From an uncultured Lachnospiraceae bacterium (GTDB lineage: Bacteria > Bacillota > Clostridia > Lachnospirales > Lachnospiraceae): 15,570 bases of DNA. The notes under the pieces are model-generated. The model did no database searches, was not told the DNA's origin, and saw nothing but the letters and a program-made list of their open reading frames with translations. The position numbers were made by a program, and so were the translations under genes. Below are positions 1 through 8,460 of the stretch, piece after piece. Numbering within the stretch: position 1 is the first letter of the stretch; every line of letters begins with the position of its first letter. Location: NCBI GenBank assembly GCA_905193085.1, contig CAJJNI010000037.1:1-15570 (forward strand), given 5' to 3'.

Positions 1-647
1 ATTGTAACAGCAATTCCATGTGGAATTTCCTCATTAAGACAGTACAAAGCTTTTTCCCTTATTATCTCGGCTGCTATCTGTCTCATCGGCTGGTCTGTAA
101 CAACATCTTCATCATAAAACATCGGACCCGGCTTTAAATACGAAAAAATCACATTAATTAAATCATCTGTATTATCCCCATTCCGTGCAGAAACAGGCAC
201 GATATCAGCAAAATCATATAATTTTCTGAATGAGTCTATTACAGGAAGAACTTCTTCTTTTTTAATTTTATCAATTTTATTGATTACTAACACTACAGGC
301 ACTTTAACATCTTTTAACATAAGTGAAATCTGTTTGTCTGCAGCACCGATATATGGGTCAGCTTCTACGAGCCACAATATTATGTCAACCTCGTCAAAAG
401 TATTTTTCGCAGCCTTAACCATATATTCCCCAAGCTTATTTTTCGCTTTGTGAAGCCCCGGAGTGTCAAGAAAAACTATCTGACCTTCTGAAGATGTATA
501 TACAGTCTGTATTTTGTTTCTTGTAGTCTGCGGCTTATTAGATGTGATAGCAATTTTCTGACCTATAAGCTGATTCATTAGTGTTGATTTCCCAACATTT
601 GGTCTTCCGATTAATGTTGCAAAACCTGATTTAAATTCTTTATCCAT
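1..647 (-). CDS. era: GTPase Era, 3' end cut off by window edge
   Basis: Era is a GTPase that binds the 3' end of 16S rRNA and assists 30S subunit maturation in the cytoplasm. About 215 codons are present from the ATG at 647, preceded by the ribosome binding site AGAGGAGATAAGT. The G-domain motifs are clear: P-loop GRPNVGKS at residues 14-21, a switch region with KPQTTR near 38-43, DTPG at 61-64, NKID at 123-126 and SAR at 153-155. The family is about 300 residues long, so the C-terminal KH RNA-binding domain lies beyond the window. The gene starts 34 bases after the stop of the M16C peptidase with no terminator between them, so the two are probably co-transcribed. The identification rests on the Era-specific PQTTR motif and overall order, and is secure. 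Confidence 0.96.
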   Translation of the reverse strand, partial: MDKEFKSGFATLIGRPNVGKSTLMNQLIGQKIAITSNKPQTTRNKIQTVYTSSEGQIVFLDTPGLHKAKNKLGEYMVKAAKNTFDEVDIILWLVEADPYIGAADKQISLMLKDVKVPVVLVINKIDKIKKEEVLPVIDSFRKLYDFADIVPVSARNGDNTDDLINVIFSYLKPGPMFYDEDVVTDQPMRQIAAEIIREKALYCLNEEIPHGIAVT

Positions 648-681
648 ACTTATCTCCTCTGGCATATACAATCCGGCGTCA

Positions 682-3591
682 TTACAGTGTCTCTATATTT
701 AAAAACATGTTTTTGTTTTTCTCGATTTTCTCTTCATTTCCAAGAACACAGAAATAATCGTCTTCTATAAATGCTTCTATATATTTTGACATTGAACGGA
801 GTTTTTCTAAATCTGTAGATAATACCTCGTCTCTTTCTTTCTGAATCATTTCTTCTGTTATTCCCTGCATATATGCTGCAAAAGAACGCGCACCTACTGC
901 TGACGGATTAAGAGGTGTGTCTAAATCACTTACTGTTCCTATTATGAATTTAGTCATTGCTCTATAATCGAAATCAGCATTTGCAATAAAGCCTGCCGCT
1001 TTTTCATACACTTCGTTTGTTTTTTCAAGATTAGGGTCTCTGTATGATACAAAATATGCATCGCCCTGTCTCTTAAATGCATTCATACAGCCATATGCTC
1101 CACCGAGAACTCTTACCTGATTCCACAAATATTCATATGACATTACATTCTTTAACACGCGCAAATGACCTGTATACTCAAGTCCTTTTTCAACAAAGTT
1201 GCCACATCTTGCAACATACTGAATCTGTGATGCCATTTTAAAACCTTCATTTTTCTTACCCAGAACAAGATTAAGTGACTGTTTTTCATATACTTCATCT
1301 GATAATTTTGAAACAAATGAGCTTAAATATTTCTCTACAACACTATAGCCTTCTTCGCTTGCAGTTAAGTCAATAAAAAGACCTCTCTTAGTAAAAATTT
1401 TGGCGGCAGCTTTTTTCATCTGCTCTCTTACTTCATCTTTTTTCTCATCATAATGTTCTTCTATATCTTTAATAAAACGATAGAAACCTATTCCATCTGT
1501 ATAATCTGAAAATGCTGAATTTTTTGAAAAATAAGCGAGTGCTCTTGTTGCAGCAGCTCCATGTCCGGCACTTTGTATCTGCATTTGGAGTTTTGACTTT
1601 ATTTCAGCAATAATTTCATAGAATCTCTGGTCATCTGAAAAGTCTGTTCCATGAATTATTTCACTGAATGTATTTAATACAAATTCAATCTGTGAATATA
1701 AAGCCTTGCTTCCTGCTGAAAAAATAATGCTGTCATTTCCATTTATATTTGAATAGTATTTAAGCGCAAATCCCATTCCACCGCTGTTTCTGTTAATCTC
1801 ATTGCTCAAATCATCATAGCTGTGCAAATTTGTGTCCATAAAACTAAGTACAGTCTTTAATAATGAAGCATACTGTATCTCTTCCTGACTTAAACATTCA
1901 GCATTAAAGAGTAATTTTAAGTAAGCAATTCCATTAGTCTCAACCGGGTGATAAATTACCTTTATACCGGAGATTTCTCTTTCTTCATTAGACAATGGAA
2001 GAATTTCTTTCTTTATATCAGACACCTTAAGAAGTGGAATTTTTTTCATATCTTCTTCAGGTGAAGGCTCTTTTTGATATTCTTTAAGAGCTTTTGTCTT
2101 ATTAACCATATCTTCAATTTCTTCTACAGACATAGATTCCTTGAATTTGGCTAATTTTTCAGCAAGTACTGCATCTTCCTCAGCGTTCATTCCCTGCTTG
2201 GGTTCAACTACCATGCATGTTCCATGTGTATTTTTAAGTAAATATTTTTCAATAAGTTTCTCAAAATATCCTGTACCGTTAAGTTTTTTTAATTCATCAT
2301 ATACATCAAGTGGTTCTAACATTGTAAAAGGATGTTCGTCGCAGTAAAGCCAGCTTGAAAACATCTGTAATCCATACATAAGTCCTTTTGGATAGTTTCC
2401 ATAATCAGCTTCCCTGAATTTAAATTCCATACTATTAAGAGCGGCTTCTACTGCCTTTTTATTAAGACCTTCTTTTACGACTTCTTCTAATGTAGAAGTA
2501 ATAATATCAACAAATTTCGCCTTATCTTCTGCATTGGCATTTTTGCTGATTATTGTAAAATATGGCTGACGCATATCATCTTCAAAATATCCCATTATGT
2601 CTTTTCCGACACCGGCTTTTAAAAGATTCTTTCTGATAGGCGCACCAGGTGCTGATAAAAGCGCATAATCAAGCACAGAAAATGCAATTGCAAGCTTCTT
2701 ATCAGTGCCTTCACCAATAACTTTTGTGTATGCAAGATATGAATTATCATCTAAAGGTTCATCTTCTGTCACAGGATAGAAACGATGAATATCTTTTATT
2801 TCTTTGAAAGGCTCCTGTAATTTAAGCTCTGAATCAATTTCAATCTTATCAAATTTAGATAAATATTCTTCATCAAGCCATTTTAATTTTTCTTCAATAT
2901 CCATATTTCCATACAGATAAATATAACTGTTTACAGGATGATAATATTTGCTATGAAAATCAAGAAACTCCTGATATGAAAGTTCAGGTATTACTTTCGG
3001 GTCACCACCTGATTCAAAACCATATGCTGTATCAGGATAAAGTGTGTTCATTATTTCCCTCTCAAGGACACTCTCCGGCGAAGAAAAAGCACCTTTCATC
3101 TCATTATAAACAACACCATTTATTTTAATATCTGATTCTTTACTGTCTAATTCATAATGCCAGCCTTCCTGTCTGAATATTTCTTCATGCTTATAAATAT
3201 TTGGGTAAAAAACAGCGTCCATATATACGCTCATTAAATTCTGGAAATCTTTATCATTGCAGCTCGCAACAGGATAAACAGTTTTATCCGGATAAGTCAT
3301 GGCATTTAAAAATGTATTTAATGAACCTTTTGCAAGTTCAACAAACGGGTCTTTTACAGGATATTTTTCCGAACCGCACAATACTGAATGTTCCAATATA
3401 TGTGGAAGACCTGTTGAATCTCTTGGCGGTGTCCTGAATGCTATTGAAAAAACTTTATTTTCATCATCATTTGATAATACAGCAATTCTTGCCCCGCTCT
3501 TTTTATGTCTTAAATAATAGCTGTCTGACTTAACATCTTCTATATGCTTTTCTTCTAATATTTCATAATTATCTATACTGCTAAGTTTCAT
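682..3591 (-). CDS. M16C zinc metallopeptidase (presequence protease/insulinase family)
   Basis: A 969-residue protein of the PreP-like M16C family, which degrades unfolded peptides of moderate length inside a closed two-half chamber. The inverted zinc motif HILEH is at residues 64-68, and the third zinc ligand is probably E164 in a VVYNEMKG context, matching the spacing in plant PreP. Near the C terminus an R/Y pair six residues apart (about R827 and Y833, in NQVRVLGGAYG) matches the substrate-stabilising pair of the family. The length is normal for a full N half, M16C-associated middle region and C half. There is no signal peptide or membrane segment, so it is probably cytosolic. The ATG at 3591 follows AAGGAGAG by about six bases. 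Its physiological substrate cannot be read from sequence. Proximity to rhaB looks incidental; the link with era is typical of housekeeping order. Confidence 0.93.
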   Translation of the reverse strand: MKLSSIDNYEILEEKHIEDVKSDSYYLRHKKSGARIAVLSNDDENKVFSIAFRTPPRDSTGLPHILEHSVLCGSEKYPVKDPFVELAKGSLNTFLNAMTYPDKTVYPVASCNDKDFQNLMSVYMDAVFYPNIYKHEEIFRQEGWHYELDSKESDIKINGVVYNEMKGAFSSPESVLEREIMNTLYPDTAYGFESGGDPKVIPELSYQEFLDFHSKYYHPVNSYIYLYGNMDIEEKLKWLDEEYLSKFDKIEIDSELKLQEPFKEIKDIHRFYPVTEDEPLDDNSYLAYTKVIGEGTDKKLAIAFSVLDYALLSAPGAPIRKNLLKAGVGKDIMGYFEDDMRQPYFTIISKNANAEDKAKFVDIITSTLEEVVKEGLNKKAVEAALNSMEFKFREADYGNYPKGLMYGLQMFSSWLYCDEHPFTMLEPLDVYDELKKLNGTGYFEKLIEKYLLKNTHGTCMVVEPKQGMNAEEDAVLAEKLAKFKESMSVEEIEDMVNKTKALKEYQKEPSPEEDMKKIPLLKVSDIKKEILPLSNEEREISGIKVIYHPVETNGIAYLKLLFNAECLSQEEIQYASLLKTVLSFMDTNLHSYDDLSNEINRNSGGMGFALKYYSNINGNDSIIFSAGSKALYSQIEFVLNTFSEIIHGTDFSDDQRFYEIIAEIKSKLQMQIQSAGHGAAATRALAYFSKNSAFSDYTDGIGFYRFIKDIEEHYDEKKDEVREQMKKAAAKIFTKRGLFIDLTASEEGYSVVEKYLSSFVSKLSDEVYEKQSLNLVLGKKNEGFKMASQIQYVARCGNFVEKGLEYTGHLRVLKNVMSYEYLWNQVRVLGGAYGCMNAFKRQGDAYFVSYRDPNLEKTNEVYEKAAGFIANADFDYRAMTKFIIGTVSDLDTPLNPSAVGARSFAAYMQGITEEMIQKERDEVLSTDLEKLRSMSKYIEAFIEDDYFCVLGNEEKIEKNKNMFLNIETL

Positions 3592-3610
3592 ATACTCTCC
3601 TTACTTTCTC

Positions 3611-3643
3611 AAAATGGCGGTAATACTGCTAAGTAATACCGCC
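3611..3643 (-). terminator. Hairpin with short T-run after rhaB
   Basis: On the minus strand GGCGGTA pairs with TACCGCC, then there is a T-T mismatch, a TACT/AGTA stem and a four-base loop TAGC, followed by ATTTTG. It lies about 75 bases after the rhaB stop and just before the M16C ribosome binding site. It is best read as the end of the rhaB unit. The T-run is only four bases and the hairpin is very close to the next gene, so leaky termination or a role in the next leader is possible. There is no T-run on the plus-strand side. Confidence 0.5.
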
Positions 3644-3719
3644 CTGAATAAAAACATTTTGTTTTTCGATAATAGTACACTCATGTGTTACTTTGGATTA
3701 TTGCACTATTTTGCATAAA

Positions 3720-5138
3720 TTATTCAAACACATTCTGTTCAAAAGAATTTTTTATTATTTTTCTTCCTTCTTCGAGTGAGTCAATAGCTCCCAAAGTCTT
3801 TAACTGCATTATAACATTACCCAGCACAGAACCTTCTATCGGACCTGTAATAACTTTCTTTCCTGTCTTCTTTGCTGTAAGTTCACATAAAAGCTGGTCC
3901 TGTATTCCTCCGCCAACCATATTTATGCATGAAATCTTCTTTCCTGTAATCTTTTCAAGATTCTCAACTGTAGTATGATATTCTGTTGTAAGACCATTGT
4001 AAATTGCCATTGCAATCTCGCCAAGTCCTTTTGGTGTACCCTGGCCGTGTTCCTCGCAATATGCAATTACTTCATTCATCATATTGTATGGAGCTGTAAA
4101 TCTTGCATCATTCGGGTCAATTATAAAATCTTTTCTTTCGGCTGCTTTAGAAGCTGCAATAATATCAGGGAATGAAACTTCATGTTCAAATTCACACCAG
4201 TTCCTTCGGAGATTCTGCATAATCCAGAGACCATTGATGTTTTTGAGAAGTCTGATTTTCCCTTCAACTCCACCTTCATTAGTGTAATTATATTCAAATG
4301 ATTCTTTTGTAAGTACAGGTTCATCAATTTCCATACCAAGAAGTGACCATGTACCACAGCTTAAAAATGCGGCATTTTCATCTTCAAACGGTGTACCTGC
4401 TACTGCTGAGGCTGTGTCATGGCTTCCAACAGCAATTACTTTAACACCCTTAAGGCCTGTCTCTTTTACTACCTCATCGATAAGTTCTCCAACAACTGTT
4501 CCTGGCTTAATCATTTCACAGAATAAATCTGTACGGATACCGATTCGTTTAAGCAGGTCTATATCCCATGTTCTCTTTTTAGCATCAAGAAGCTGTCCTG
4601 TACTTGCATTTGTATATTCATTGTACATTTTTCCTGTAAGGAAATAGTTAAACAAATCAGGCATCATTAAAAATTTGTCTGCTTTTTCATAAATATCAGG
4701 ACGCATTTTCTTATCTGCAAAGAACTGGAATACTGTATTAAAGTTCATAAACTGTATACCGGTAGATGCGTATAATTCTTCTAATGGAACAATCTTTCCA
4801 ACTTCATCAATAACGCCGATTGTACGGTCATCTCTGTAATTAACAGGATTACCAATCAAATTACCATCTTTGTCAATAAGACCATAATCAACACCCCATG
4901 TGTCAATTGCAAGACTGCTTATATGAATCTTCTTAGCCGCAGCTTTCTTAAGCCCTGTCTTTAATTCATGATAAAGTCTGTATGTATCCCAGTAAAAATA
5001 TTTTCCAACTCTTACAGGTTCATTTGCAAAACGGTGAAGCTCTTCAAGCTCAATTTTTCCGTCCTCATATTTGCTTAAAATCATTCGACCACTTGAAGCC
5101 CCAAAATCAAATGCCAAATTATATACTGTTTCACCCAT
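3720..5138 (-). CDS. rhaB: L-rhamnulokinase
   Basis: This is an FGGY-family sugar kinase of 472 residues (E. coli RhaB is slightly longer) that phosphorylates L-rhamnulose to L-rhamnulose-1-phosphate with ATP. The N-terminal phosphate-binding motif DFGASSGR is at 11-18. The rhamnulokinase-like sugar-binding segments IDTWGVDYGL (about 78-87) and NPVNYRDDRT (about 97-106) follow. The probable catalytic base is D241 in GSHDTASAV, and the C-terminal FGGY region includes NMVGGGIQDQLL. The start ATG at 5138 is preceded by GGAAGGAGAAG. It has its own promoter-like element upstream and lies after a DeoR regulator. Its product is a substrate for a class II aldolase, which ties it to the aldolase heading the microcompartment operon. 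A fuculokinase activity is less likely given the RhaB-like motifs. No isomerase, mutarotase or transporter is in the window. Confidence 0.94.
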   Translation of the reverse strand: MGETVYNLAFDFGASSGRMILSKYEDGKIELEELHRFANEPVRVGKYFYWDTYRLYHELKTGLKKAAAKKIHISSLAIDTWGVDYGLIDKDGNLIGNPVNYRDDRTIGVIDEVGKIVPLEELYASTGIQFMNFNTVFQFFADKKMRPDIYEKADKFLMMPDLFNYFLTGKMYNEYTNASTGQLLDAKKRTWDIDLLKRIGIRTDLFCEMIKPGTVVGELIDEVVKETGLKGVKVIAVGSHDTASAVAGTPFEDENAAFLSCGTWSLLGMEIDEPVLTKESFEYNYTNEGGVEGKIRLLKNINGLWIMQNLRRNWCEFEHEVSFPDIIAASKAAERKDFIIDPNDARFTAPYNMMNEVIAYCEEHGQGTPKGLGEIAMAIYNGLTTEYHTTVENLEKITGKKISCINMVGGGIQDQLLCELTAKKTGKKVITGPIEGSVLGNVIMQLKTLGAIDSLEEGRKIIKNSFEQNVFE

Positions 5139-5213
5139 TTTAATCTTCTCCTTCCAAAATTATGTATTTTTTACTTTTGTTTTATTACTTTTATTAGTAA
5201 CTTTCTGTTAAAT

Positions 5214-5242
5214 ATTTTATCATAAATTTCCATATGTAGCAA
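5214..5242 (-). promoter_or_regulatory. Probable rhaB promoter
   Basis: On the minus strand a -35-like TTGCTA (5237-5242) is separated by 17 bases from TAAAAT (5214-5219). The -10 is preceded by TG at the extended -10 position (TGATAAAAT). This predicts a transcript start near 5207 and a 5' leader of about 70 bases before the rhaB start codon. The match is by eye and untested, but it is the best housekeeping-sigma match in the 237-base gap. Confidence 0.6.
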
Positions 5243-5258
5243 CGCAAATTTTATATAG

Positions 5259-5276
5259 CAGTCCAATCATCAGTCC
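5259..5276 (-). repeat. CAGTCC direct repeat upstream of rhaB promoter
   Basis: On the plus strand CAGTCC occurs at 5259-5264 and again at 5271-5276, a 12-base period with partly similar flanks. The pair begins about 17 bases upstream of the proposed -35, where an activator half-site pair might sit. This is weak evidence and could be chance. Confidence 0.3.
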
Positions 5277-5319
5277 GAATATGCATACCTGTATAATTAA
5301 AATTTCTGACTAGTATAAG

Positions 5320-5358
5320 CACACGCATGAGTACACACGCATGAGTATACGCACATTA
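5320..5358 (-). promoter_or_regulatory. Perfect 14-bp tandem repeat plus related half-site; candidate DeoR operator
   Basis: On the plus strand CACACGCATGAGTA occurs twice without a gap (5320-5333 and 5334-5347), followed by TACGCACATTA (5348-5358). On the transcribed strand this gives two TCATGCGTGT elements and one AATGTGCG element. It lies just past the 3' end of the DeoR-family gene, about 80-115 bases upstream of the proposed rhaB -35. Similar elements occur upstream of the microcompartment operon at 13941-13958. The repeat is seen directly; that it binds the neighbouring regulator is inference. Confidence 0.5.
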
Positions 5359-5375
5359 GCCAGGTCAAACTATAT

Positions 5376-6140
5376 TTACTCGCTTACATATAACTGAACG
5401 TTTTTTTCATTTAAGTATTTTTTCCAGCTATCAACCGGTTTATTTTCTGTTACAACCTTATCTCCAGGTTTAAATTCGTTAAATGTAACAAACGATATTT
5501 TATCAAATTTACTGCTGTCAATAGCCCATATTGTTTCTTTGGCACACTCTCTCATAGTCTTTTTCATCACTGCTTCGCCTTCATTTGATTCAGTTATGCC
5601 CTTTTCCATATGAATACCCTTACACGATAAAATGGTCTTATCAACATTAAATTTTTTTAACAGATTTTCAGCATCATTGCCACCGAGTGATAACGCAGAA
5701 TCTCTTAAAACTCCACCTGTAGAAATAACCTTTATGTTTTTATTTCTCGACAACTCTATTAACACTTCAACTGAATTCGTTATTACTGTCAAATCTTTAT
5801 ACTGTTTTAAATTTCTGGCAACCATAAGCGATGTTGATGAAGAATCAAGCATTATACTTTCGCCATCTTCTATCATCTGTGCAACTGCCTTTGCAATCTT
5901 TTGTTTCTGGACAATATTAGTTTTTTCACGAATTTTAAAAGGAATATCCTCATTTATTTTCTGTTTTAATACTGCTCCTCCGTATGTCTTCTTTACATAT
6001 CCTTCTTTTTCAAGCTTATCAAGATCACGTCTTATAGTTTCTTCTGTGACACCATACTTCTGACTCAACTCAGCAACAAGGACACTTTTTTCTTTTTGCA
6101 GAATTGTTAATATTTCACTTTTTCTTTCTATCGCTAACAT
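5376..6140 (-). CDS. DeoR-family transcriptional regulator, probable rhamnose-pathway regulator
   Basis: A 254-residue regulator with an N-terminal winged helix-turn-helix at about residues 6-57. Its recognition region carries the family signature VTEETIRRDLDKLEKEGYVKKTYGG. A DeoR-type C-terminal sugar-phosphate sensor domain follows (about 75-230), with MLDSSSTSLMVARNL, VITNS and STGG segments. Such proteins are usually repressors released by a phosphorylated sugar intermediate. In Bacillus subtilis a DeoR-type protein (RhaR) controls the rhamnose operon, and position next to rhaB suggests the same role here. The effector could be rhamnulose-1-phosphate or fuculose-1-phosphate. The ATG at 6140 follows GGAAGGTAAT. 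A terminator lies between it and pduT, so it is either expressed from a weak promoter in the short gap or by read-through. No terminator is visible between it and rhaB. Confidence 0.88.
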   Translation of the reverse strand: MLAIERKSEILTILQKEKSVLVAELSQKYGVTEETIRRDLDKLEKEGYVKKTYGGAVLKQKINEDIPFKIREKTNIVQKQKIAKAVAQMIEDGESIMLDSSSTSLMVARNLKQYKDLTVITNSVEVLIELSRNKNIKVISTGGVLRDSALSLGGNDAENLLKKFNVDKTILSCKGIHMEKGITESNEGEAVMKKTMRECAKETIWAIDSSKFDKISFVTFNEFKPGDKVVTENKPVDSWKKYLNEKNVQLYVSE

Positions 6141-6167
6141 ATTACCTTCCTTTTTAATTCGTATAAG

Positions 6168-6203
6168 ATAAAAAGAGCACCAACTACAAAGCTGATACTC
6201 TTT
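6168..6203 (-). terminator. Rho-independent terminator ending the microcompartment operon
   Basis: On the minus strand AAAGAGTATCAGC and GTTGGTGCTCTTT form a 13-bp stem (several G-T pairs) with a six-base loop, directly followed by a run of five T and an AT. It lies about 25 bases after the pduT stop and about 28 bases before the DeoR gene. It should end most pduT transcripts. Confidence 0.8.
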
Positions 6204-6225
6204 CTATTACTACATTTATAAAATA

Positions 6226-6774
6226 TTATAAAAGTGTATTTACAAAGTCTTTTGATGGACTTGGAATTACAGCATAATCAAGTAATAATCCATCTTCTTT
6301 AATTAATTTACATGCTGAATCTACAGCTTCAGTAACTGCTGCAACTGAACCTGTCAATAATATGTATGACTTACCACACATACCTCTCGCAACACGAATC
6401 TCAAATAACTGTACTTCGGCAGTCTTTGCTGCATGATCTGCAGCAACAATTGCAGATGCACCTGTAAATGTCTCAATTACACCAAGAGCATCAACATTGT
6501 CAATTTCTGCAGTACAAGTTAACGCTTTAAAAATATCTTCATGTGGATTACCAAGTACAAACTGGTCAATCAAACTTTCCGGATATTCTTTCTGTGCAGC
6601 ATCAACGCAAACACGAACTGCACTTAATTCTCCAGCAAACAGTATAATATATTTACCAGGACATACTGTCTGAGACTGGAGCAACTCAACCTGAGCTGTC
6701 TTAACAATAAGATCGGCTGCCTTAACACCTGAAGCAACTGTCTTATATTCTACCATACCAATCGCTCTACTCAT
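6226..6774 (-). CDS. pduT: Tandem-BMC-domain trimeric shell protein with Fe-S site (PduT)
   Basis: A 182-residue shell protein made of two BMC domains (about residues 3-85 and 95-180). Each has the A-I/L-G-M/V-I-E opening and an NPH or PSP segment near its end. C38 in QTVCPGKY occupies the position of the cysteine that holds a [4Fe-4S] cluster at the three-fold axis of Salmonella PduT trimers. The expected role is a facet tile that passes electrons across the shell, with PduS as partner. It is the last gene of the operon, 29 bases after pduS and just before the terminator. The ATG at 6774 is preceded at a slightly long distance by GGAG. Cluster binding is inferred from the residue position. 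Confidence 0.92.
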   Translation of the reverse strand: MSRAIGMVEYKTVASGVKAADLIVKTAQVELLQSQTVCPGKYIILFAGELSAVRVCVDAAQKEYPESLIDQFVLGNPHEDIFKALTCTAEIDNVDALGVIETFTGASAIVAADHAAKTAEVQLFEIRVARGMCGKSYILLTGSVAAVTEAVDSACKLIKEDGLLLDYAVIPSPSKDFVNTLL

Positions 6775-6803
6775 CCTAATTCATCTCCATTGCTATTATA
6801 TTT

Positions 6804-8132
6804 TTACTTTGCTGCAATCGTAATATAACTATCTGTAACTGCAGTTACTTTTCCGGCGATACTTGCATGTAAACATGTACCTAATGCACCTTCCGGAGGC
6901 TGACCAACCATCTGTCCTTCACTGACAGCATCTCCAACTTTAACTGTTGCAACACATGGAGCACCGATGCACTGACGAAGAAGAAGTTTTACTTCTTTAA
7001 TGTCTTTTGTACATGCTGTCATTGGTGCAGGAATATCAAATGGATGTAATCCCAATCTCTGAACCAGTCTGTGTTCCGGAACTCTTCTCTCGTCACGCAT
7101 ACTGTTTACCGGTTTCATTTCTCTCTGAGGTGGTTTTACTCCATTAGCTCTCAAGCCGCCTTTATACTGATCCAACAATGTTCTTGGAGATAATCCCTGA
7201 TGACATGAATACATCTCACAAAGTCCGCAAGAAACGCAGAAGAATGAATTAAGGAATGGCTCTACATTATATGTAAGACCATTTGCCAAAGCTCTCATAA
7301 ATTCATGAGGTTTGATTGATGCACCAAGAAGATTTCTAGGGCAGAGACTTGTACACATTGAGCACTGTGAACAAACACTCATTGCATTTCTTATATTCAT
7401 TCTTGAACTTGTCTGTCTCTTAGTTACAGGCAGACAGGTTGGTGGTAAAACTAAGACTGCTTTTGTCGTCTTTGTAACTATATCACCTGTTGTACAGATT
7501 TTACCAGTCATAGGTCCACCCATAATCATGACACTGTCATCTGTAGTAAACCCACCGGCCATATCAATCAAATCCTGTACAGTAATTCCAACAGGTACTT
7601 CCAAAGTAACAGGATTCTTAACAAGACCTGCTACAGTAACAAATTTCTTATAAACATTCTGACCTTTTGTAGCTTTCCAATATGAATTTAAAATTGTCTC
7701 AACATTGACAACTACACAACCCACAACAATCGGTATTTTACCCTGTGGAACAACTTTTCCTGTTGTTTCATAAATAAGTACAACTTCATCACCTGCCGGG
7801 TAAATATCCGGTAATACATGAAGTCTTAAATTCTTATATGCGCCGATATGTTCTCTTACTGCATCTAAAGAAGCTGTATAAGACTTCTTAATAGCAACAA
7901 TACCTTCTTTGGCACCCATTGTCTCAACAAACATCTGCATACCTGCAAGTACATCATTAACATACTCTGTCACAAGCTGTCTGTCTACTTTTATCAATGG
8001 TTCACATTCAGCACAGTTAAGAATAACTGTCTCTGCCTGATCAGAAAGCTTTGCATGTGTCGGGAATCCGGCTCCACCGGCACCTACAACACCGCCTTCA
8101 AACAGGGCATTTTTCAATTCTGCAATATCCAT
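6804..8132 (-). CDS. pduS: PduS, RnfC-like flavin and double [4Fe-4S] electron-transfer protein
   Basis: A 442-residue protein of the PduS/RnfC type. A glycine-rich nucleotide/FMN motif VVGAGGAGFPTHAK lies at about 15-28, an SLBB-like domain at about 165-235, and then two four-cysteine clusters: C254, C257, C260, C264 and C299, C302, C305, C310. In vitamin B12-dependent Pdu compartments PduS reduces cobalamin using NADH. In B12-independent compartments its job is thought to be electron exchange, with PduT as shell conduit. I chose the ATG at 8132 rather than a GTG nine bases earlier, because GGAG lies eight bases before this ATG and overlaps the GTG. It lies between pduN and pduT, with 29-base gaps on both sides. 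No cobalamin enzyme is in the window. Confidence 0.93.
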   Translation of the reverse strand: MDIAELKNALFEGGVVGAGGAGFPTHAKLSDQAETVILNCAECEPLIKVDRQLVTEYVNDVLAGMQMFVETMGAKEGIVAIKKSYTASLDAVREHIGAYKNLRLHVLPDIYPAGDEVVLIYETTGKVVPQGKIPIVVGCVVVNVETILNSYWKATKGQNVYKKFVTVAGLVKNPVTLEVPVGITVQDLIDMAGGFTTDDSVMIMGGPMTGKICTTGDIVTKTTKAVLVLPPTCLPVTKRQTSSRMNIRNAMSVCSQCSMCTSLCPRNLLGASIKPHEFMRALANGLTYNVEPFLNSFFCVSCGLCEMYSCHQGLSPRTLLDQYKGGLRANGVKPPQREMKPVNSMRDERRVPEHRLVQRLGLHPFDIPAPMTACTKDIKEVKLLLRQCIGAPCVATVKVGDAVSEGQMVGQPPEGALGTCLHASIAGKVTAVTDSYITIAAK

Positions 8133-8161
8133 CAAGCTCACTCCAACCTATTTTTAGTCAC

Positions 8162-8443
8162 TTACTTTTCTATTACTATTTTATCCGGATCGTCAACTAT
8201 ACCTACAACGCAGGCATCTACCGGAGAATTTTCATTTCCACTGCCGACTCTTGCTGCGCTGCCCGTTGAAACAAGGACAATTTCACCAACACCGGCACCT
8301 ACATTATCTACTGCAACGACTCGTGTTTGTCCTTCTGAAAAACTCATGTCCTGCATAGAATCCACAATAAGGAATTTACTACCCACAAGATTTGCATTCT
8401 TTCTTGTACTGATAACAGTACCAACAACTTTTCCTATAATCAT
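8162..8443 (-). CDS. pduN: EutN/CcmL-family pentameric vertex protein
   Basis: A 93-residue single-domain protein that should form pentamers capping the vertices of the microcompartment shell. Family hallmarks are visible: an opening GKVVGTVISTRKNANLVG, a central VAVDNVGAGVGEIVLVSTGSAAR, and a closing SPVDACVVGIVD. The length is normal. The ATG at 8443 has GGAGGTTTGTC directly before it. It lies 17 bases after pduL and 29 bases before pduS. It is the only pentamer gene in the window, so a closed icosahedral-type shell can be built from this operon alone if no other locus contributes. Confidence 0.95.
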   Translation of the reverse strand: MIIGKVVGTVISTRKNANLVGSKFLIVDSMQDMSFSEGQTRVVAVDNVGAGVGEIVLVSTGSAARVGSGNENSPVDACVVGIVDDPDKIVIEK

Positions 8444-8460
8444 GACAAACCTCCAGCAAT

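Noticed and set aside
3671..3690. ACAC-N4-GTGT inverted repeat with ACTCATG upstream of the M16C gene, resembling part of the 14-bp repeat near rhaB
   Set aside because: Only about seven bases match and orientation differs; too short to claim another operator.
5320..5347. CRISPR or transposon-end origin of the tandem repeat
   Set aside because: Two ungapped 14-base copies have no spacers, no inverted partner and no transposase nearby.
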